The position numbers and the translations under genes were made by a program. A stretch of 61,513 nt of DNA, taken from NCBI GenBank assembly GCA_030696045.1, contig JAUYNO010000066.1, positions 1 to 61,513 of the forward strand, given 5' to 3'. This document shows positions 9,501 to 17,240 of this stretch, piece after piece; the stretch's first letter is position 1; each line of letters starts with the position of its first letter. The notes beneath the pieces are model-generated. The model ran no database searches, had not been told where the DNA came from, and saw only the letters and a list, made by a program, of their open reading frames with translations. The stretch comes from Stagnimonas sp. (GTDB lineage: Bacteria; Pseudomonadota; Gammaproteobacteria; Nevskiales; Nevskiaceae).

Positions 9501-9722
9501 CTGGCCGCCAGCCACGAGCGGCAATCCGATTACCTGGCCAACGTGGTCATGAAGCTGCCCGCGTGGTATGCCTCCCTGCACGAGGCGCGCGCGCACCTCG
9601 CGCTGGCAGGAGGCGAGCCCGCGGCGGCGCGCGAGAGCTTCGCCGCTGCGGCGCAGGGCTTCCACGCCTGCGGCCACACGCTGGACGAGGCCCGCTGCCG
9701 GGCGTTGGCGAAACAGGGCTAA
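6576..9722 (+). CDS. Large BTAD-domain ATPase regulator (AfsR/SARP-like architecture)
   Basis: 1048 residues. About 13-90 is an OmpR-like winged helix (SIRLLGQFGVSVAG, then LTRRAAELLQLLSLQP). About 95-235 is the bacterial transcriptional activation domain of helical repeats ending LRPGPQAEALYREC. A STAND-like ATPase follows, with Walker A APAGMGKTAF near residue 272 and Walker B VLVIVDDAHSAD near 378. From about 600 to the end it is alanine-rich TPR-like. It lacks a LuxR helix-turn-helix at the C-terminus. Such proteins act as ligand- or partner-gated activators. It is divergent from the cupin/methyltransferase pair, which are its natural candidate targets. GGAG lies 11 bases before the ATG. 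The stop overlaps the convergent gene's stop. Confidence 0.88.
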   Translation: MSSPPVHPPAPVSIRLLGQFGVSVAGATLHAQLTRRAAELLQLLSLQPQHSLMNEQVVEALWPHLDPEAGSANLRKAAHHARQFLGVPDALVLRGGQVFLLPDREVGCDVGRFERAADEALDSGSAQASKAAAQLYGGDLLPDARYEAWTEAPRQRLRDKYLRLLRQAGDLERLIREDPTDEAAHVQLMREELAAGRRSSALRWYGHLRDHLQQGMGLRPGPQAEALYRECVAGMEGAAPRFVGRALELVRVLTLLRAGLAGQRGGAVVRAPAGMGKTAFCRRVAEEARGLGWQVRSLQASDWTRPYGIAADLVEPLLRDAPDVEQAIGPHAHLVLAAITATDGAQPLALPLGRHQMVGALRRLLLATASAKPVLVIVDDAHSADDASAEALVQLAASGPPVFVLFACRPALPALLERHVSRMLRAGQLEAIELGPLAAEEAAMLAARAADAPLSPDAAAAIAQRADGLPFAVVELARVATASGDATVALPRSVSAALAERLCDVDEGSMEALRRLALSAQEFDVGTAIALAADEGHDALARLDRALATGVLVVADARYRFRHALVRQALAEGIPPHRRMALHRDVAARLEQAGAAPGLVGQHWLAAGEIDRAVPCSLAAARQAFRLGAYDDVLRHVDPLLAHRPAHPEALALRAESLDAMGRPGTLAAYDAAADVAEHEHAHELRAKRALAQVKMSDPPGALKYLQDVHPTTVAGRLAEALAYSGAAALGFGDPAEGTRRSAEVRRIALETGDEGTLVIASWAQAAAAHARGDLHGSVWADLKETSHLPHLATRVFDGHLCITQRFLYGSRPYADVIAFADSLATEAQRLGAARGHAFAVTLRGEARLLSGQLDAAEQDLLAGGRMHRAIGGATGEALSLQRRAELALYRGRPDRARGLLDEALDVARQSDVGFHLLDRIYGTRIALASKPDAALGVLEEAEAAVRGPLETCPGCRITFAIPATIAAARAHEMDLAASHERQSDYLANVVMKLPAWYASLHEARAHLALAGGEPAAARESFAAAAQGFHACGHTLDEARCRALAKQG

Positions 9723-10180
9723 CGCTTGTGCGAAGGACGCCGCCGGGCCGCAGGCTTGCGGCGCGGCTTCGGTTCCGCCGACGCCAATGCGTGCTCCATG
9801 TTGTCGCGCACGGTAGCCAGCGGGTTGTCCTGGCCGGCCGCCTTGCGTGCGAGGCCGACGCCGGCGCCCGCGGACATGAAGTTGCCGACAGCCGACATCC
9901 ACCGCACCCAGTTTCGCGCCGTCATGTCCCACATCAGGCGCTGCATGCTGGCGATGCCGTCCATGCCGCCGGTCGTCCAGGCATTCGCGTAATCGCCGCC
10001 GGCCGACGCGGGCTCCTTGGCCTCGGCCGCTTCCGCGCCGGCAACGGCGCGCGTCAATCGATCGGCACCTTCGGTCATGGTCTGGGTAGAGGCCAACGCG
10101 GCCTCGGCCGCGCGCATCCCCAGGTCGGTCCACAGCACGAAGGGATTGAACAGGTCGCGCGTCTCGGGCTCGTTGGTCAT
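9719..10180 (-). CDS. Phasin-like protein (PHA granule-associated)
   Basis: 153 residues from the ATG at 10180; the longer frame to 10240 would read through the upstream gene's end without a ribosome site. The N-terminal LFNPFVLWTDLGMRAAEAALASTQTM is the kind of segment seen in short phasin-like proteins of Comamonadaceae (N-P-F/L-x-L-W-T-D-L). A helical middle and a very basic tail (PRRKPAARRRPSHKR) follow; the tail could bind nucleic acid or a granule surface. The phasin assignment is moderate. It sits 13 bases downstream of the SRPBCC gene on the same strand. Confidence 0.6.
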   Translation of the reverse strand: MTNEPETRDLFNPFVLWTDLGMRAAEAALASTQTMTEGADRLTRAVAGAEAAEAKEPASAGGDYANAWTTGGMDGIASMQRLMWDMTARNWVRWMSAVGNFMSAGAGVGLARKAAGQDNPLATVRDNMEHALASAEPKPRRKPAARRRPSHKR

Positions 10181-10193
10181 TGCGTGTCCCTGT

Positions 10194-10889
10194 TCAGTGC
10201 TGCGCCACGGTGCCGCGCCACGCACCCGTTTCCACGCCACGCCGCTCGATCAGTTCCTTGAACCGCTTCAGGTTGCCCTTGGCCGTGAGCTTGACGCCAC
10301 CGACGGCGTCCCCGATCTTCTCGCCGGGGGTCTGCGGGTCGTAGTCCATCTGCAGCCTCACGCGCGTGCGGTTCTCGCCGATCTTGTCGAACGTGACGAC
10401 ACCCGCATTCCTCACGCCGTCTGTGCTGCGCCAGGCGATGCACTGGTCAGGAATCTGCTGGGTGATTTCCGCGTCCCACTCCTTGACCTTGCCCGCCACG
10501 TTGGCACGCCAGTGCAGGTGCGTGTCGTCGAGCTGCCGCACTTCCTCCACGCTCGCCATGAACCGCGGGAATTCCTCGAACTGGGTCCACTGGTTGTAGG
10601 CCGTGCTGACGGGCACGTCGAGGTCGATGGTTTCCCGCACCGACGAAGTGGCGCCCGGGACGCGGACCCTTTGCATCAGCTTCGATGCGAGCAGCGCGCC
10701 TGCCGCCAGCGCCGCAGCGGTGATGAGCGTCTTGCCCACGGGAACCTGTACGTCCACCGTCCGGTGGACCGCGAGCCCGGGAACGTCGCCCGTGCTGACC
10801 TTGAGCTTGTTCGACAGCAGCAATGCTCCCACGGCGAGCCCGCCGAGGGCGGCGAGCGCGCCGGATGTGGTCCTGGACTTGATTTCCAT
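10194..10889 (-). CDS. SRPBCC (START-like) family protein with N-terminal membrane segments
   Basis: 231 residues. Two hydrophobic stretches precede the soluble domain: about 8-27 (ALAALGGLAVGALLL) and about 53-70 (TLITAAALAAGALLAS). From about 85 the sequence fits the polyketide-cyclase/coenzyme-Q-binding SRPBCC fold: ETIDLDVPVSTAYNQWTQFEEFPRFM, then WDAEITQQIPDQCIAWRS, as in YcbB/COQ10-like membrane-linked SRPBCC proteins. It probably binds a hydrophobic ligand at the membrane. AGAGGAAACATC precedes the ATG. Likely an operon with the phasin-like gene. Confidence 0.82.
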   Translation of the reverse strand: MEIKSRTTSGALAALGGLAVGALLLSNKLKVSTGDVPGLAVHRTVDVQVPVGKTLITAAALAAGALLASKLMQRVRVPGATSSVRETIDLDVPVSTAYNQWTQFEEFPRFMASVEEVRQLDDTHLHWRANVAGKVKEWDAEITQQIPDQCIAWRSTDGVRNAGVVTFDKIGENRTRVRLQMDYDPQTPGEKIGDAVGGVKLTAKGNLKRFKELIERRGVETGAWRGTVAQH

Positions 10890-11028
10890 GATGTTTCCTC
10901 TCGAATTGATGTTGGACTGCGTACGCGTGAGAGCGACGCGCGATAGTGACAGCGCACACCGCTACCGGGGGCAACAGCGTGCAAGTCGGGTGAGCAAGAG
11001 CCCGGGTGCTCGGGCGGGGCCCGGGAGT

Positions 11029-11052
11029 TCCGCCGCCCGAAGGCGGCGGAAT
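11029..11052 (-). terminator. Hairpin with UUCG tetraloop after the small lipoprotein gene
   Basis: A perfect 10-bp stem (TTCCGCCGCC with GGCGGCGGAA) separated by four bases. Read on the minus strand the loop is TTCG closed by C-G, the extra-stable cUUCGg tetraloop common in bacterial terminators. It lies 13 bases after the stop at 11065. There is no clear U-run, so it may act as an mRNA-end stabiliser as much as a terminator. Confidence 0.55.
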
Positions 11053-11064
11053 TCAGTCGCCGGT

Positions 11065-11292
11065 TCAGTGGAAACGCGAGTCGGACGGCCAGCGGTCCAC
11101 GTGGTTGGCGTAGCCGTCGCCGTCGCTGTCGACGATGGCCGGGGCCCCCATCACGACGGTGTTAGGCACGACGTAGGCCGGGGTCGGCGCCACGTAGGCC
11201 ACGGGTGCCGGCGCGGTGTACACCGGGTCATACGCACAGCCGGCCACCAGGGCCGCCACGCCCAGAGGGGCAAGTAGGTAATACGCTTTCAT
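11065..11292 (-). CDS. Small lipoprotein with an acidic DxDGDG motif
   Basis: 75 residues. Signal peptide MKAYYLLAPLGVAALVAGCAYD ends in a VAGC lipobox. A low-complexity proline, valine and tyrosine region follows (APAPVAYVAPTPAYVVP). The tail IVDSDGDGYANHVDRWPSDSR resembles a single calcium-binding thrombospondin-type-3 or EF-hand-like loop (Asp at alternating positions). Function unknown; probably anchored to the outer membrane. The GGAG-type site (TTAGGAGTAACTC) is strong. It is divergent from garD. Confidence 0.78.
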   Translation of the reverse strand: MKAYYLLAPLGVAALVAGCAYDPVYTAPAPVAYVAPTPAYVVPNTVVMGAPAIVDSDGDGYANHVDRWPSDSRFH

Positions 11293-11497
11293 GAGTTACT
11301 CCTAACCCGCGCTTGACGTGCGCGGATGCCCTTACAGTCTGCGCGGCCGGCGCCGAAAGGGCATCGGGCGATGCCGGAAATGGCCGCAAGTCCTTGCCTA
11401 CAGCCCGTGCCACGCGGCTGGGCTACACACCGACTACTTCCGTTGTCCGGGTCACCCCGGTTCCATGGGCCCTGCGCCGCAGGCAAGATCGCACCCC

Positions 11498-13075
11498 ATG
11501 AGCCACGCCCTTGCCGCCCCCGGTGCGCCCCTGCGCATCGATGAGCCGCGTTACATCCGCATGCACGCCAACGACAACGTGGCCATCGTCGTCAACGATG
11601 GCGGGTTGCCCGCAGGCACGCCATTTCCCGATGGCCTGGTGCTGCTCGACCGGGTGCCGCAAGGCCACAAGATCGCACTGAAAGACCTGGCCGAGGGCGA
11701 CGCGATCGTCCGCTACGACGTCACCATCGGATACGCACTGCGCGACATTCCTCGCGGCAGCTGGGTGGAGGAGTCGGTCGTGCGGATGCCGCCGGCCCGC
11801 GCGCTGGACAACCTGCCCATCGCCACGCGCGCCGCCGCTCCCGTGGAGCCGCTGGAGGGTTACACGTTCATGGGCTTTCGCAACGCCGACGGCACCGTGG
11901 GCACGCGCAACATCCTGGCCATCAGCACCACGGTGCAGTGCGTGACCGGCGTCGTGGAGTTCGCGGTCAACCGCATCCGCGCCGAGCTGCTGCCCAAATA
12001 CCCGAACGTGGACGACGTGATCGGTATCGAGCACAGCTATGGCTGCGGCGTCGCCATCGACGCGCCGGGCGCGGAGATCCCGATCCGCACCTTGCGCAAC
12101 ATCGCGTCCAACCCCAACTTCGGCGGCCAGCCGATGGCCGTGAGCCTGGGGTGCGAGAAGCTGCAGCCCGCGCGGCTGTTCCCGGCAGGCGGCATCCCCA
12201 TCCAGGACATAGGCTCGAGCCTCGTGGTGCTGCAGGACGAGCAGCATGTCGGTTTCATGTCGATGATCGAGTCGATCATGCGCACCGCCGAGCGCCGGTT
12301 GCAGCAATTGGACAAGCGTCGGCGCGAGGAATGCCCCGCGGCCGACCTCGTCGTGGGCGTGCAGTGCGGCGGCAGCGACGCCTTCTCCGGCGTGACGGCG
12401 AACCCGGCCGTCGGCCATGCGAGCGACCTGCTGGTGCGTGCCGGCGCCACAGTGATGTTCTCGGAAGTGACCGAAGTGCGAGACGGCATCGACCAACTGA
12501 CGGCGCGCGCCATCAACGCCGACGTCGCCGCCGCGATGGTGCGCGAGATGGAGTGGTACGACGCCTACCTGAGGAAGGGCGGCGTGGACCGCAGCGCCAA
12601 CACCTCGCCCGGCAACAAGAAGGGCGGCCTGTCCAACATCGTGGAGAAGGCGATGGGCTCGATCGTCAAGTCCGGCTCCAGCGCGATCTCCGGTGTGCTG
12701 TCGCCCGGCGAGAAGGTGCGGCAGAAGGGCCTGATCTACGCCGCGACGCCGGCTTCCGATTTCGTTTGCGGCACGCTGCAGGTGGCCTCGGGCATCAACA
12801 TGCATGTCTTCACCACGGGCCGCGGCACACCTTATGGGCTGGCTTCGGTGCCGGTGATCAAGGTGGCCACGCGCAACGACCTGGCGCGGCGCTGGCACGA
12901 CCTGATGGACGTGAACGCCGGGCGCATCGCGACCGGCGAGGCGACCATCGAGGACGTCGGCTTCGAGCTGTTCCAGCTGATCCTCGACGTGGCCAGCGGC
13001 CGCAAGAAGACCTGGGCCGAGCACTGGAAGCTGCACAACCCGCTCGCGCTGTTCAACCCCGCGCCGATCACCTGA
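11498..13075 (+). CDS. garD: Galactarate dehydratase
   Basis: 525 residues from the ATG at 11498, equal in length to E. coli GarD (523), which it resembles from end to end: [15 protein letters not shown] at the N-terminus (SAF domain, about 1-100), [67 protein letters not shown] and [10 protein letters not shown]. It dehydrates galactarate (mucate) to 5-dehydro-4-deoxyglucarate, using iron. The next gene, 35 bases on, encodes a Bug solute-binding protein, which suggests uptake of a sugar diacid. No transcriptional regulator or aldolase lies beside it. The ribosome site is weak. Confidence 0.95.
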   Translation: MSHALAAPGAPLRIDEPRYIRMHANDNVAIVVNDGGLPAGTPFPDGLVLLDRVPQGHKIALKDLAEGDAIVRYDVTIGYALRDIPRGSWVEESVVRMPPARALDNLPIATRAAAPVEPLEGYTFMGFRNADGTVGTRNILAISTTVQCVTGVVEFAVNRIRAELLPKYPNVDDVIGIEHSYGCGVAIDAPGAEIPIRTLRNIASNPNFGGQPMAVSLGCEKLQPARLFPAGGIPIQDIGSSLVVLQDEQHVGFMSMIESIMRTAERRLQQLDKRRREECPAADLVVGVQCGGSDAFSGVTANPAVGHASDLLVRAGATVMFSEVTEVRDGIDQLTARAINADVAAAMVREMEWYDAYLRKGGVDRSANTSPGNKKGGLSNIVEKAMGSIVKSGSSAISGVLSPGEKVRQKGLIYAATPASDFVCGTLQVASGINMHVFTTGRGTPYGLASVPVIKVATRNDLARRWHDLMDVNAGRIATGEATIEDVGFELFQLILDVASGRKKTWAEHWKLHNPLALFNPAPIT

Positions 13076-13110
13076 TCGATTTTTTCTGTCACAACTCAAG
13101 GAGACTTCCC

Positions 13111-14082
13111 ATGCAACGTCGCTTCCTTCTCGCCGCCGCCCTGGCCGCCGCCGCTGCCGGCCCCGTGGCGCAGGCGCAGGACAAATGGCCGTCCAAGCCC
13201 ATCACGTACATCGTGCCCTTCGGCGCCGGCGGCACCACCGACGTGCTGGCGCGCCTCGTCACCATGAAGGCGGGGCCGGCACTGGGCACCACCTTCGTCA
13301 TCGAGAACAAGCCCGGCGCGGGCGGCAGCAACGGCTCCGACCTCACGGCCAAGGCGCCACCGGACGGCTACACGATCCAGGGCGGCACGATCAGCTCGCA
13401 TGCGATCAACGTGAGCCTCTACCCCAAGCTGCCCTACGACCCGGTCAGGAATTTCCAGCCCATCACGCTGATCGGCTCAATGCCCAACGTGCTGGTCGTG
13501 CGCGCGGACAGCCCCTACAAGTCGATGCAGGACGTGATCGCCGCCGTGAAGTCCAAGCCCGGCACGATCAACTACGCGTCGTCGGGCAACGGCACGTCCC
13601 AGCACCTGTCCGGCGTCTTCTTCGAACAGCTCACCGGCGGCAAGATGGTGCACGTGCCCTACAAGAGCAGCGCGGAATCGCTCAATGCGATCCTGTCCGG
13701 GCAGGGCGCCGACGTCATCTTCGAGAACCTCGCGCCGGCGCTGCCGCACATCAAGGCCGGCAAGCTGCGCGCCCTGGGCGTGACGTCCGACAAGCGCTCG
13801 TCTTCGTTGCCCGACGTTCCCGCCATCGCCGAGACCCTGCCGGGCTTCGCCATCGTGTCGTGGCAGGGCATCTTCGCGCCCGCCGGCGTCCCGCAGCCGA
13901 TCGTCGACCGTCTCGCGGGCGAAATGATCAAGGCCATCAACGATCCCGAGGTCAAGTCCAAGCTCGTGGGGCAGGGCATCGAGCCGTCCGGCATGACGCC
14001 CGCCGAGTTCTCGGCCTTCCAGAAGGCGGAGATCGACAAGTGGGCCCGCGTGATCAAGGCCGGCAACATCAAGGTGGATTGA
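13111..14082 (+). CDS. Bug-family (TctC) tripartite tricarboxylate transporter binding protein
   Basis: 323 residues with a Sec signal peptide (MQRRFLLAAALAAAAAGPVAQA). The mature start DKWPSKPITYIVPFGAGGTTDVLAR is the diagnostic Bug beginning, followed by IENKPGAGGSNGSDLTAKAPPDGYT and LPYDPVRNFQPIT. It binds a carboxylated solute in the periplasm, as TctC does. AAGGAG sits well before the ATG. It is co-directional with garD, so a sugar diacid ligand is a reasonable inference. No TctA/TctB membrane genes are in the window, which is usual for the expanded Bug families of Burkholderiales. Confidence 0.93.
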   Translation: MQRRFLLAAALAAAAAGPVAQAQDKWPSKPITYIVPFGAGGTTDVLARLVTMKAGPALGTTFVIENKPGAGGSNGSDLTAKAPPDGYTIQGGTISSHAINVSLYPKLPYDPVRNFQPITLIGSMPNVLVVRADSPYKSMQDVIAAVKSKPGTINYASSGNGTSQHLSGVFFEQLTGGKMVHVPYKSSAESLNAILSGQGADVIFENLAPALPHIKAGKLRALGVTSDKRSSSLPDVPAIAETLPGFAIVSWQGIFAPAGVPQPIVDRLAGEMIKAINDPEVKSKLVGQGIEPSGMTPAEFSAFQKAEIDKWARVIKAGNIKVD

Positions 14083-14150
14083 GCGACCGCGCCTGTTCAG
14101 GCGCCCAGCAGCTGCGGCACTCTCCTGGCGGCCGCGCCCACGTATCCGCG

Positions 14151-14408
14151 TCAGTGAAGCGTGTGCTCGGCCTCGGCGCGGTGGAGCTGCACGCCGGAGC
14201 GGGCGACGCGCATCGAGCCGTCCTTGTGCACTTCCACCCGCTCGCCCCCGCCCAGCCGGTACTCGAGTTCCCCCGTGGATTCCCAATGGTCGATGCCGTC
14301 GGCCACCGACTCGTCGCGCGCCATGTGCTCATAGACCAGCACCTTGTACGGAGAGCCGTCGGTACCTTTGGCGCTGAACGACTCCAGAAAATGCAACTTT
14401 CGTTCCAT
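14151..14408 (-). CDS. Small hypothetical protein
   Basis: 85 residues, acidic and soluble, starting MERKLHFLESFSAKGTDG. It seems to be a small beta-rich domain (YKVLVYEHM, LEYRLGGGERVEVHKDGSMRV). A very strong AAGGAGG precedes the ATG at optimal spacing, so it is probably well translated. No family recognised. It lies downstream of the binding-protein gene on the same strand but with its own AT-richer upstream region (14420-14450), suggesting an independent promoter. Confidence 0.7.
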   Translation of the reverse strand: MERKLHFLESFSAKGTDGSPYKVLVYEHMARDESVADGIDHWESTGELEYRLGGGERVEVHKDGSMRVARSGVQLHRAEAEHTLH

Positions 14409-14469
14409 GCGAAACCTCCTTGGATGGCACGGTCACGATCTATTTGTACATCGCGGCCGGCGCTGCGTA

Positions 14470-14483
14470 CTGATCCGGATCAG
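14470..14483. other. 14-bp perfect palindrome at the end of the binding-protein gene
   Basis: CTGATCCGGATCAG overlaps the stop codon of the gene at 14480 and lies 62 bases upstream of the small gene starting at 14408. It could be an operator for the latter, or chance. Confidence 0.25.
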
Positions 14484-16270
14484 GTTTCCCGATACCAGTT
14501 GTGCAGCTGTGCCAGGTCCAGGTCCCACCCCGACATCACGGCCACCAGCCGGGTGCCGGCGCCGATCACGCGCCCCCTGTTGATGAGCGGGATCGCGGCC
14601 ACGTCCTTGATGACGAGGTCGTTCATCGCGATGAACAGCGCCGCGCGCTTGACCGGGTCGAGTTCGCCCTCGGCGGCCTTGTGCAGCCTGTTGTACTCGT
14701 CGCTGCGCCAGCGCGCCAGGTTGCGGCCCTGCCACTTGTTGGCCTTGCTCGAGATCTCGGCCGTGGTGAAGCGGTTCATGAACAGGGCCGGGTCCGGCCC
14801 GCCGGCAAGCGCCGTGAACATCTGCATGTCGCACCAGAACTTGGTGTTGGTGTCGGGATTGCCGACGTCGGACGAGAAGAATACCGACGCGCTCACCGAC
14901 TTCAGCTCCAGCTCGATCCCCGCCTTCTGGCAAGCCTGCTTGATGACGGCCTGTTCCTTTTGGCGGATGCCGTTGACCGAGGTCTGGAAGACGAACTTCA
15001 TCTTCCTGCCGCCTTTTTCGCGAACGCCGTCGGCGCCCTTCTTCCAGCCCGCGGCATCCAGCATGGCGTTGGCCTTGTCGACGTTGAACTCGAACTTCGT
15101 GTTCGGCGAGCGGAAGCGAGAGGGTGCGTTGAGGTAGTTGGACGTGGCGAAGCCGGTGCGGCCGTAGATGAACTCCTGCATCGCCTTGCGGTCGGTGAGC
15201 AGCGCCATCGCCTGCCGCACGGCGAGCTCGCTGAACGCGAAGTGCCGGCTCTTGATGCTGGCCCGCTCGCCATCCACCTCGTTCCACGGGTCCGTCATGT
15301 TCAGCTGCACGAACTCGATGTCGCCCGCCGCCACGATGTGCACCTTGCCCTTGCCGCCGGATTCCATCCGCTTGAGGACCTCGTCCTCCACCTGCAGGTT
15401 CCACGCGTAGTCGTACTCGCCCGTCTGCAGCACTGCGCGCGCGGCCGACGCCGCGTCGCCGCCGCCCTTGATCTCGATGGTGTCGAAGAACGGGCGGTTG
15501 GGCATGTGGTAGCCGGTGTTGATGGTGCCGCGCAGCATGTCGCCGGGCTTGAACTCCGCGAACCTGTAGGGGCCGGTGCCCACGGGCGCGAGGTTGCCCG
15601 GCGCCTCGCGCGATTTCGTGCCGGCGTAGGGCGCGAAAAGGTGTTTCGGGATCAGCAGGCTGGTGGCCATCGCCCGGTCCCAGTCCGGCGTGGGCTTGTC
15701 GAAGACGAGGCGGATGGTGTGCGTGTCGACCTTCTCGCACCTGAAGCCGGTGAAGCTGCCGATGGTGGTGGCGGCCGTGGCCGGATTGCGCACGTATTCC
15801 CAGTTGAAGACGCAATCGTCCGCGGTGAAGGGCTTGCCGTCGTGCCAGGTGACGCCCCGCTTCAGCTTCCACACCACCGACCGGCCGTCCGCCGCCAGGC
15901 CGCCGTTGGCGCGCGACGGGATCTCCGCCGCCAGCACGGGCAGCATGTTGCCGTCCGCGTCGTACACGGCCAGCGGCTCGTAGAAAACGCGTGCCGCCTC
16001 CTGGTCCTTGTTGCCGCTGGCGAAGTGCGGATTGAGCAGCGTGGCGCCTTGCCACCACAGGCACTTCAGCGCGCCGCCGCCACCGCGCCGGGTGGGCTTG
16101 TAGGCGGGGGCGGCCGGGGGCTGGGCCTGCGCGATGCCGCAGTGCACCAGCAACTGGGCGGCCATCGGCGCCGTGAGGCCCAGGGAGACCATGCGCGCGA
16201 TGAAGCTCCGGCGGGGCAGGCGGCCGGCGCGGACGGACTCGATCAGCTCGCGAAGGGCGGGTTCGTGCAT
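14480..16270 (-). CDS. Family 5 extracellular solute-binding protein (peptide/opine type), Tat leader
   Basis: 596 residues. A twin-arginine motif (RLPRRSFIARMVSLGL) lies about 17-32 residues in, followed by a hydrophobic stretch and AQAQPPAA, so Tat export is likely. The mature protein has the SBP_bac_5 signature: WKLKRGVTWHDGKPFTADDCVFNWEY and later VGTGPYRF, then LAVRQAMALLTDRKAM. It should capture a peptide or similar solute for an ABC importer. No permease or ATPase genes of the Opp/Dpp type adjoin it, so it is an orphan receptor. Confidence 0.9.
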   Translation of the reverse strand: MHEPALRELIESVRAGRLPRRSFIARMVSLGLTAPMAAQLLVHCGIAQAQPPAAPAYKPTRRGGGGALKCLWWQGATLLNPHFASGNKDQEAARVFYEPLAVYDADGNMLPVLAAEIPSRANGGLAADGRSVVWKLKRGVTWHDGKPFTADDCVFNWEYVRNPATAATTIGSFTGFRCEKVDTHTIRLVFDKPTPDWDRAMATSLLIPKHLFAPYAGTKSREAPGNLAPVGTGPYRFAEFKPGDMLRGTINTGYHMPNRPFFDTIEIKGGGDAASAARAVLQTGEYDYAWNLQVEDEVLKRMESGGKGKVHIVAAGDIEFVQLNMTDPWNEVDGERASIKSRHFAFSELAVRQAMALLTDRKAMQEFIYGRTGFATSNYLNAPSRFRSPNTKFEFNVDKANAMLDAAGWKKGADGVREKGGRKMKFVFQTSVNGIRQKEQAVIKQACQKAGIELELKSVSASVFFSSDVGNPDTNTKFWCDMQMFTALAGGPDPALFMNRFTTAEISSKANKWQGRNLARWRSDEYNRLHKAAEGELDPVKRAALFIAMNDLVIKDVAAIPLINRGRVIGAGTRLVAVMSGWDLDLAQLHNWYRET

Positions 16271-16376
16271 GGTGGGGGCCTTTCGGTGCCCAGCATACCG
16301 CGGACCGGCGCGCCGGAGCGGCCGTGCGCAAGCGCCGTATGATCAGGGCAGCGGGTGCGATGCGGCCCGCACAATC

Positions 16377-17213
16377 ATGGCGTACAGCTCCACATCACCG
16401 ATCGTCGAATTGCGTCACGTGACCTTCGGGTACGGGGAGCGCGTCATCCTGCACGATGTCTCGCTCAGCGTCCCGCAGGGCAAGGTCACCGCGCTGATCG
16501 GGCCGATGGGTTCGGGCAAGACGACCCTGCTGCGCGTGATGGGCGGCCAGGTCCGGGCGCAGTCCGGCGAAGTGCTCTTCGAGGGCCAGGATGTGACCGG
16601 CATGGATGCGAAGCAGCTCTACGCGATGCGGCGCCGCATGGGCATGATGTTCCAGTTCGGGGCCCTCTTCGCCGACATCAGCGTCTTCGAGAACGTGGCC
16701 TTCCCGCTGCGCGAACACACCGGCCTGCCGGAAGCGCTGATTCGCGACATCGTGCTCATGAAGCTCCACGCAGTCGGATTGCGCGGCGCACGGGACTTGA
16801 TGCCCAGCTCGCTGTCCGGCGGCATGACGCGGCGCGTCGCGTTGGCGCGGGCCATCGCCCTCGATCCGGACCTGACCCTGTACGACGAGCCCTTTTCCGG
16901 CCTCGATCCCATCTCGCTGCACACGGTCGCGCGGTTGATCCGCCAGCTCAACGACTCGATGGGGCTGACCAGTTTTTTCGTGTCGCACGAAATCGAGGAG
17001 ACCTTCGGGATCGCGGACCACGTGATCCTGCTGGCCGACGGCAAGGTGGTCGCCGAAGGCTCGCCGGAACAGATGCGCGGCAGCACCGATGAACTGGTGC
17101 ACCAGTACGTGAATTCGCTACCCGAAGGGCCTGTGGGTTTCCACTATCCGCGGGTGCCCATCGAGGACGAACTCGGCCTGGCCGCCGCGCCGGCGCGAGT
17201 GCGCGGGAACTGA
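16377..17213 (+). CDS. MlaF-like ABC transporter ATP-binding protein (orphan)
   Basis: 278 residues from the ATG at 16377. All ABC motifs are intact: Walker A GPMGSGKTT, Q-loop MFQFGALF, signature LSGGMTRRVALARA, Walker B LTLYDEPFSGLDP, and a switch His in SHEIEE. GALFADISVFENVAFPLREHT and GGMTRR are characteristic of the MlaF/Ttg2A phospholipid-trafficking ATPases. In mla operons mlaE and mlaD follow immediately; here the next gene is an unrelated convergent esterase. The partner must be elsewhere, or this is a relic or paralogue. Confidence 0.9.
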   Translation: MAYSSTSPIVELRHVTFGYGERVILHDVSLSVPQGKVTALIGPMGSGKTTLLRVMGGQVRAQSGEVLFEGQDVTGMDAKQLYAMRRRMGMMFQFGALFADISVFENVAFPLREHTGLPEALIRDIVLMKLHAVGLRGARDLMPSSLSGGMTRRVALARAIALDPDLTLYDEPFSGLDPISLHTVARLIRQLNDSMGLTSFFVSHEIEETFGIADHVILLADGKVVAEGSPEQMRGSTDELVHQYVNSLPEGPVGFHYPRVPIEDELGLAAAPARVRGN

Positions 17214-17240
17214 CGCGGGCGTCGTCGGGGCCCCAGGGTT

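Noticed and set aside
14089..14104. GCGCCTG-TT-CAGGCGC as a terminator of the Bug gene at 13111
   Set aside because: The loop is too short and no U-run follows; it may be chance in GC-rich DNA.
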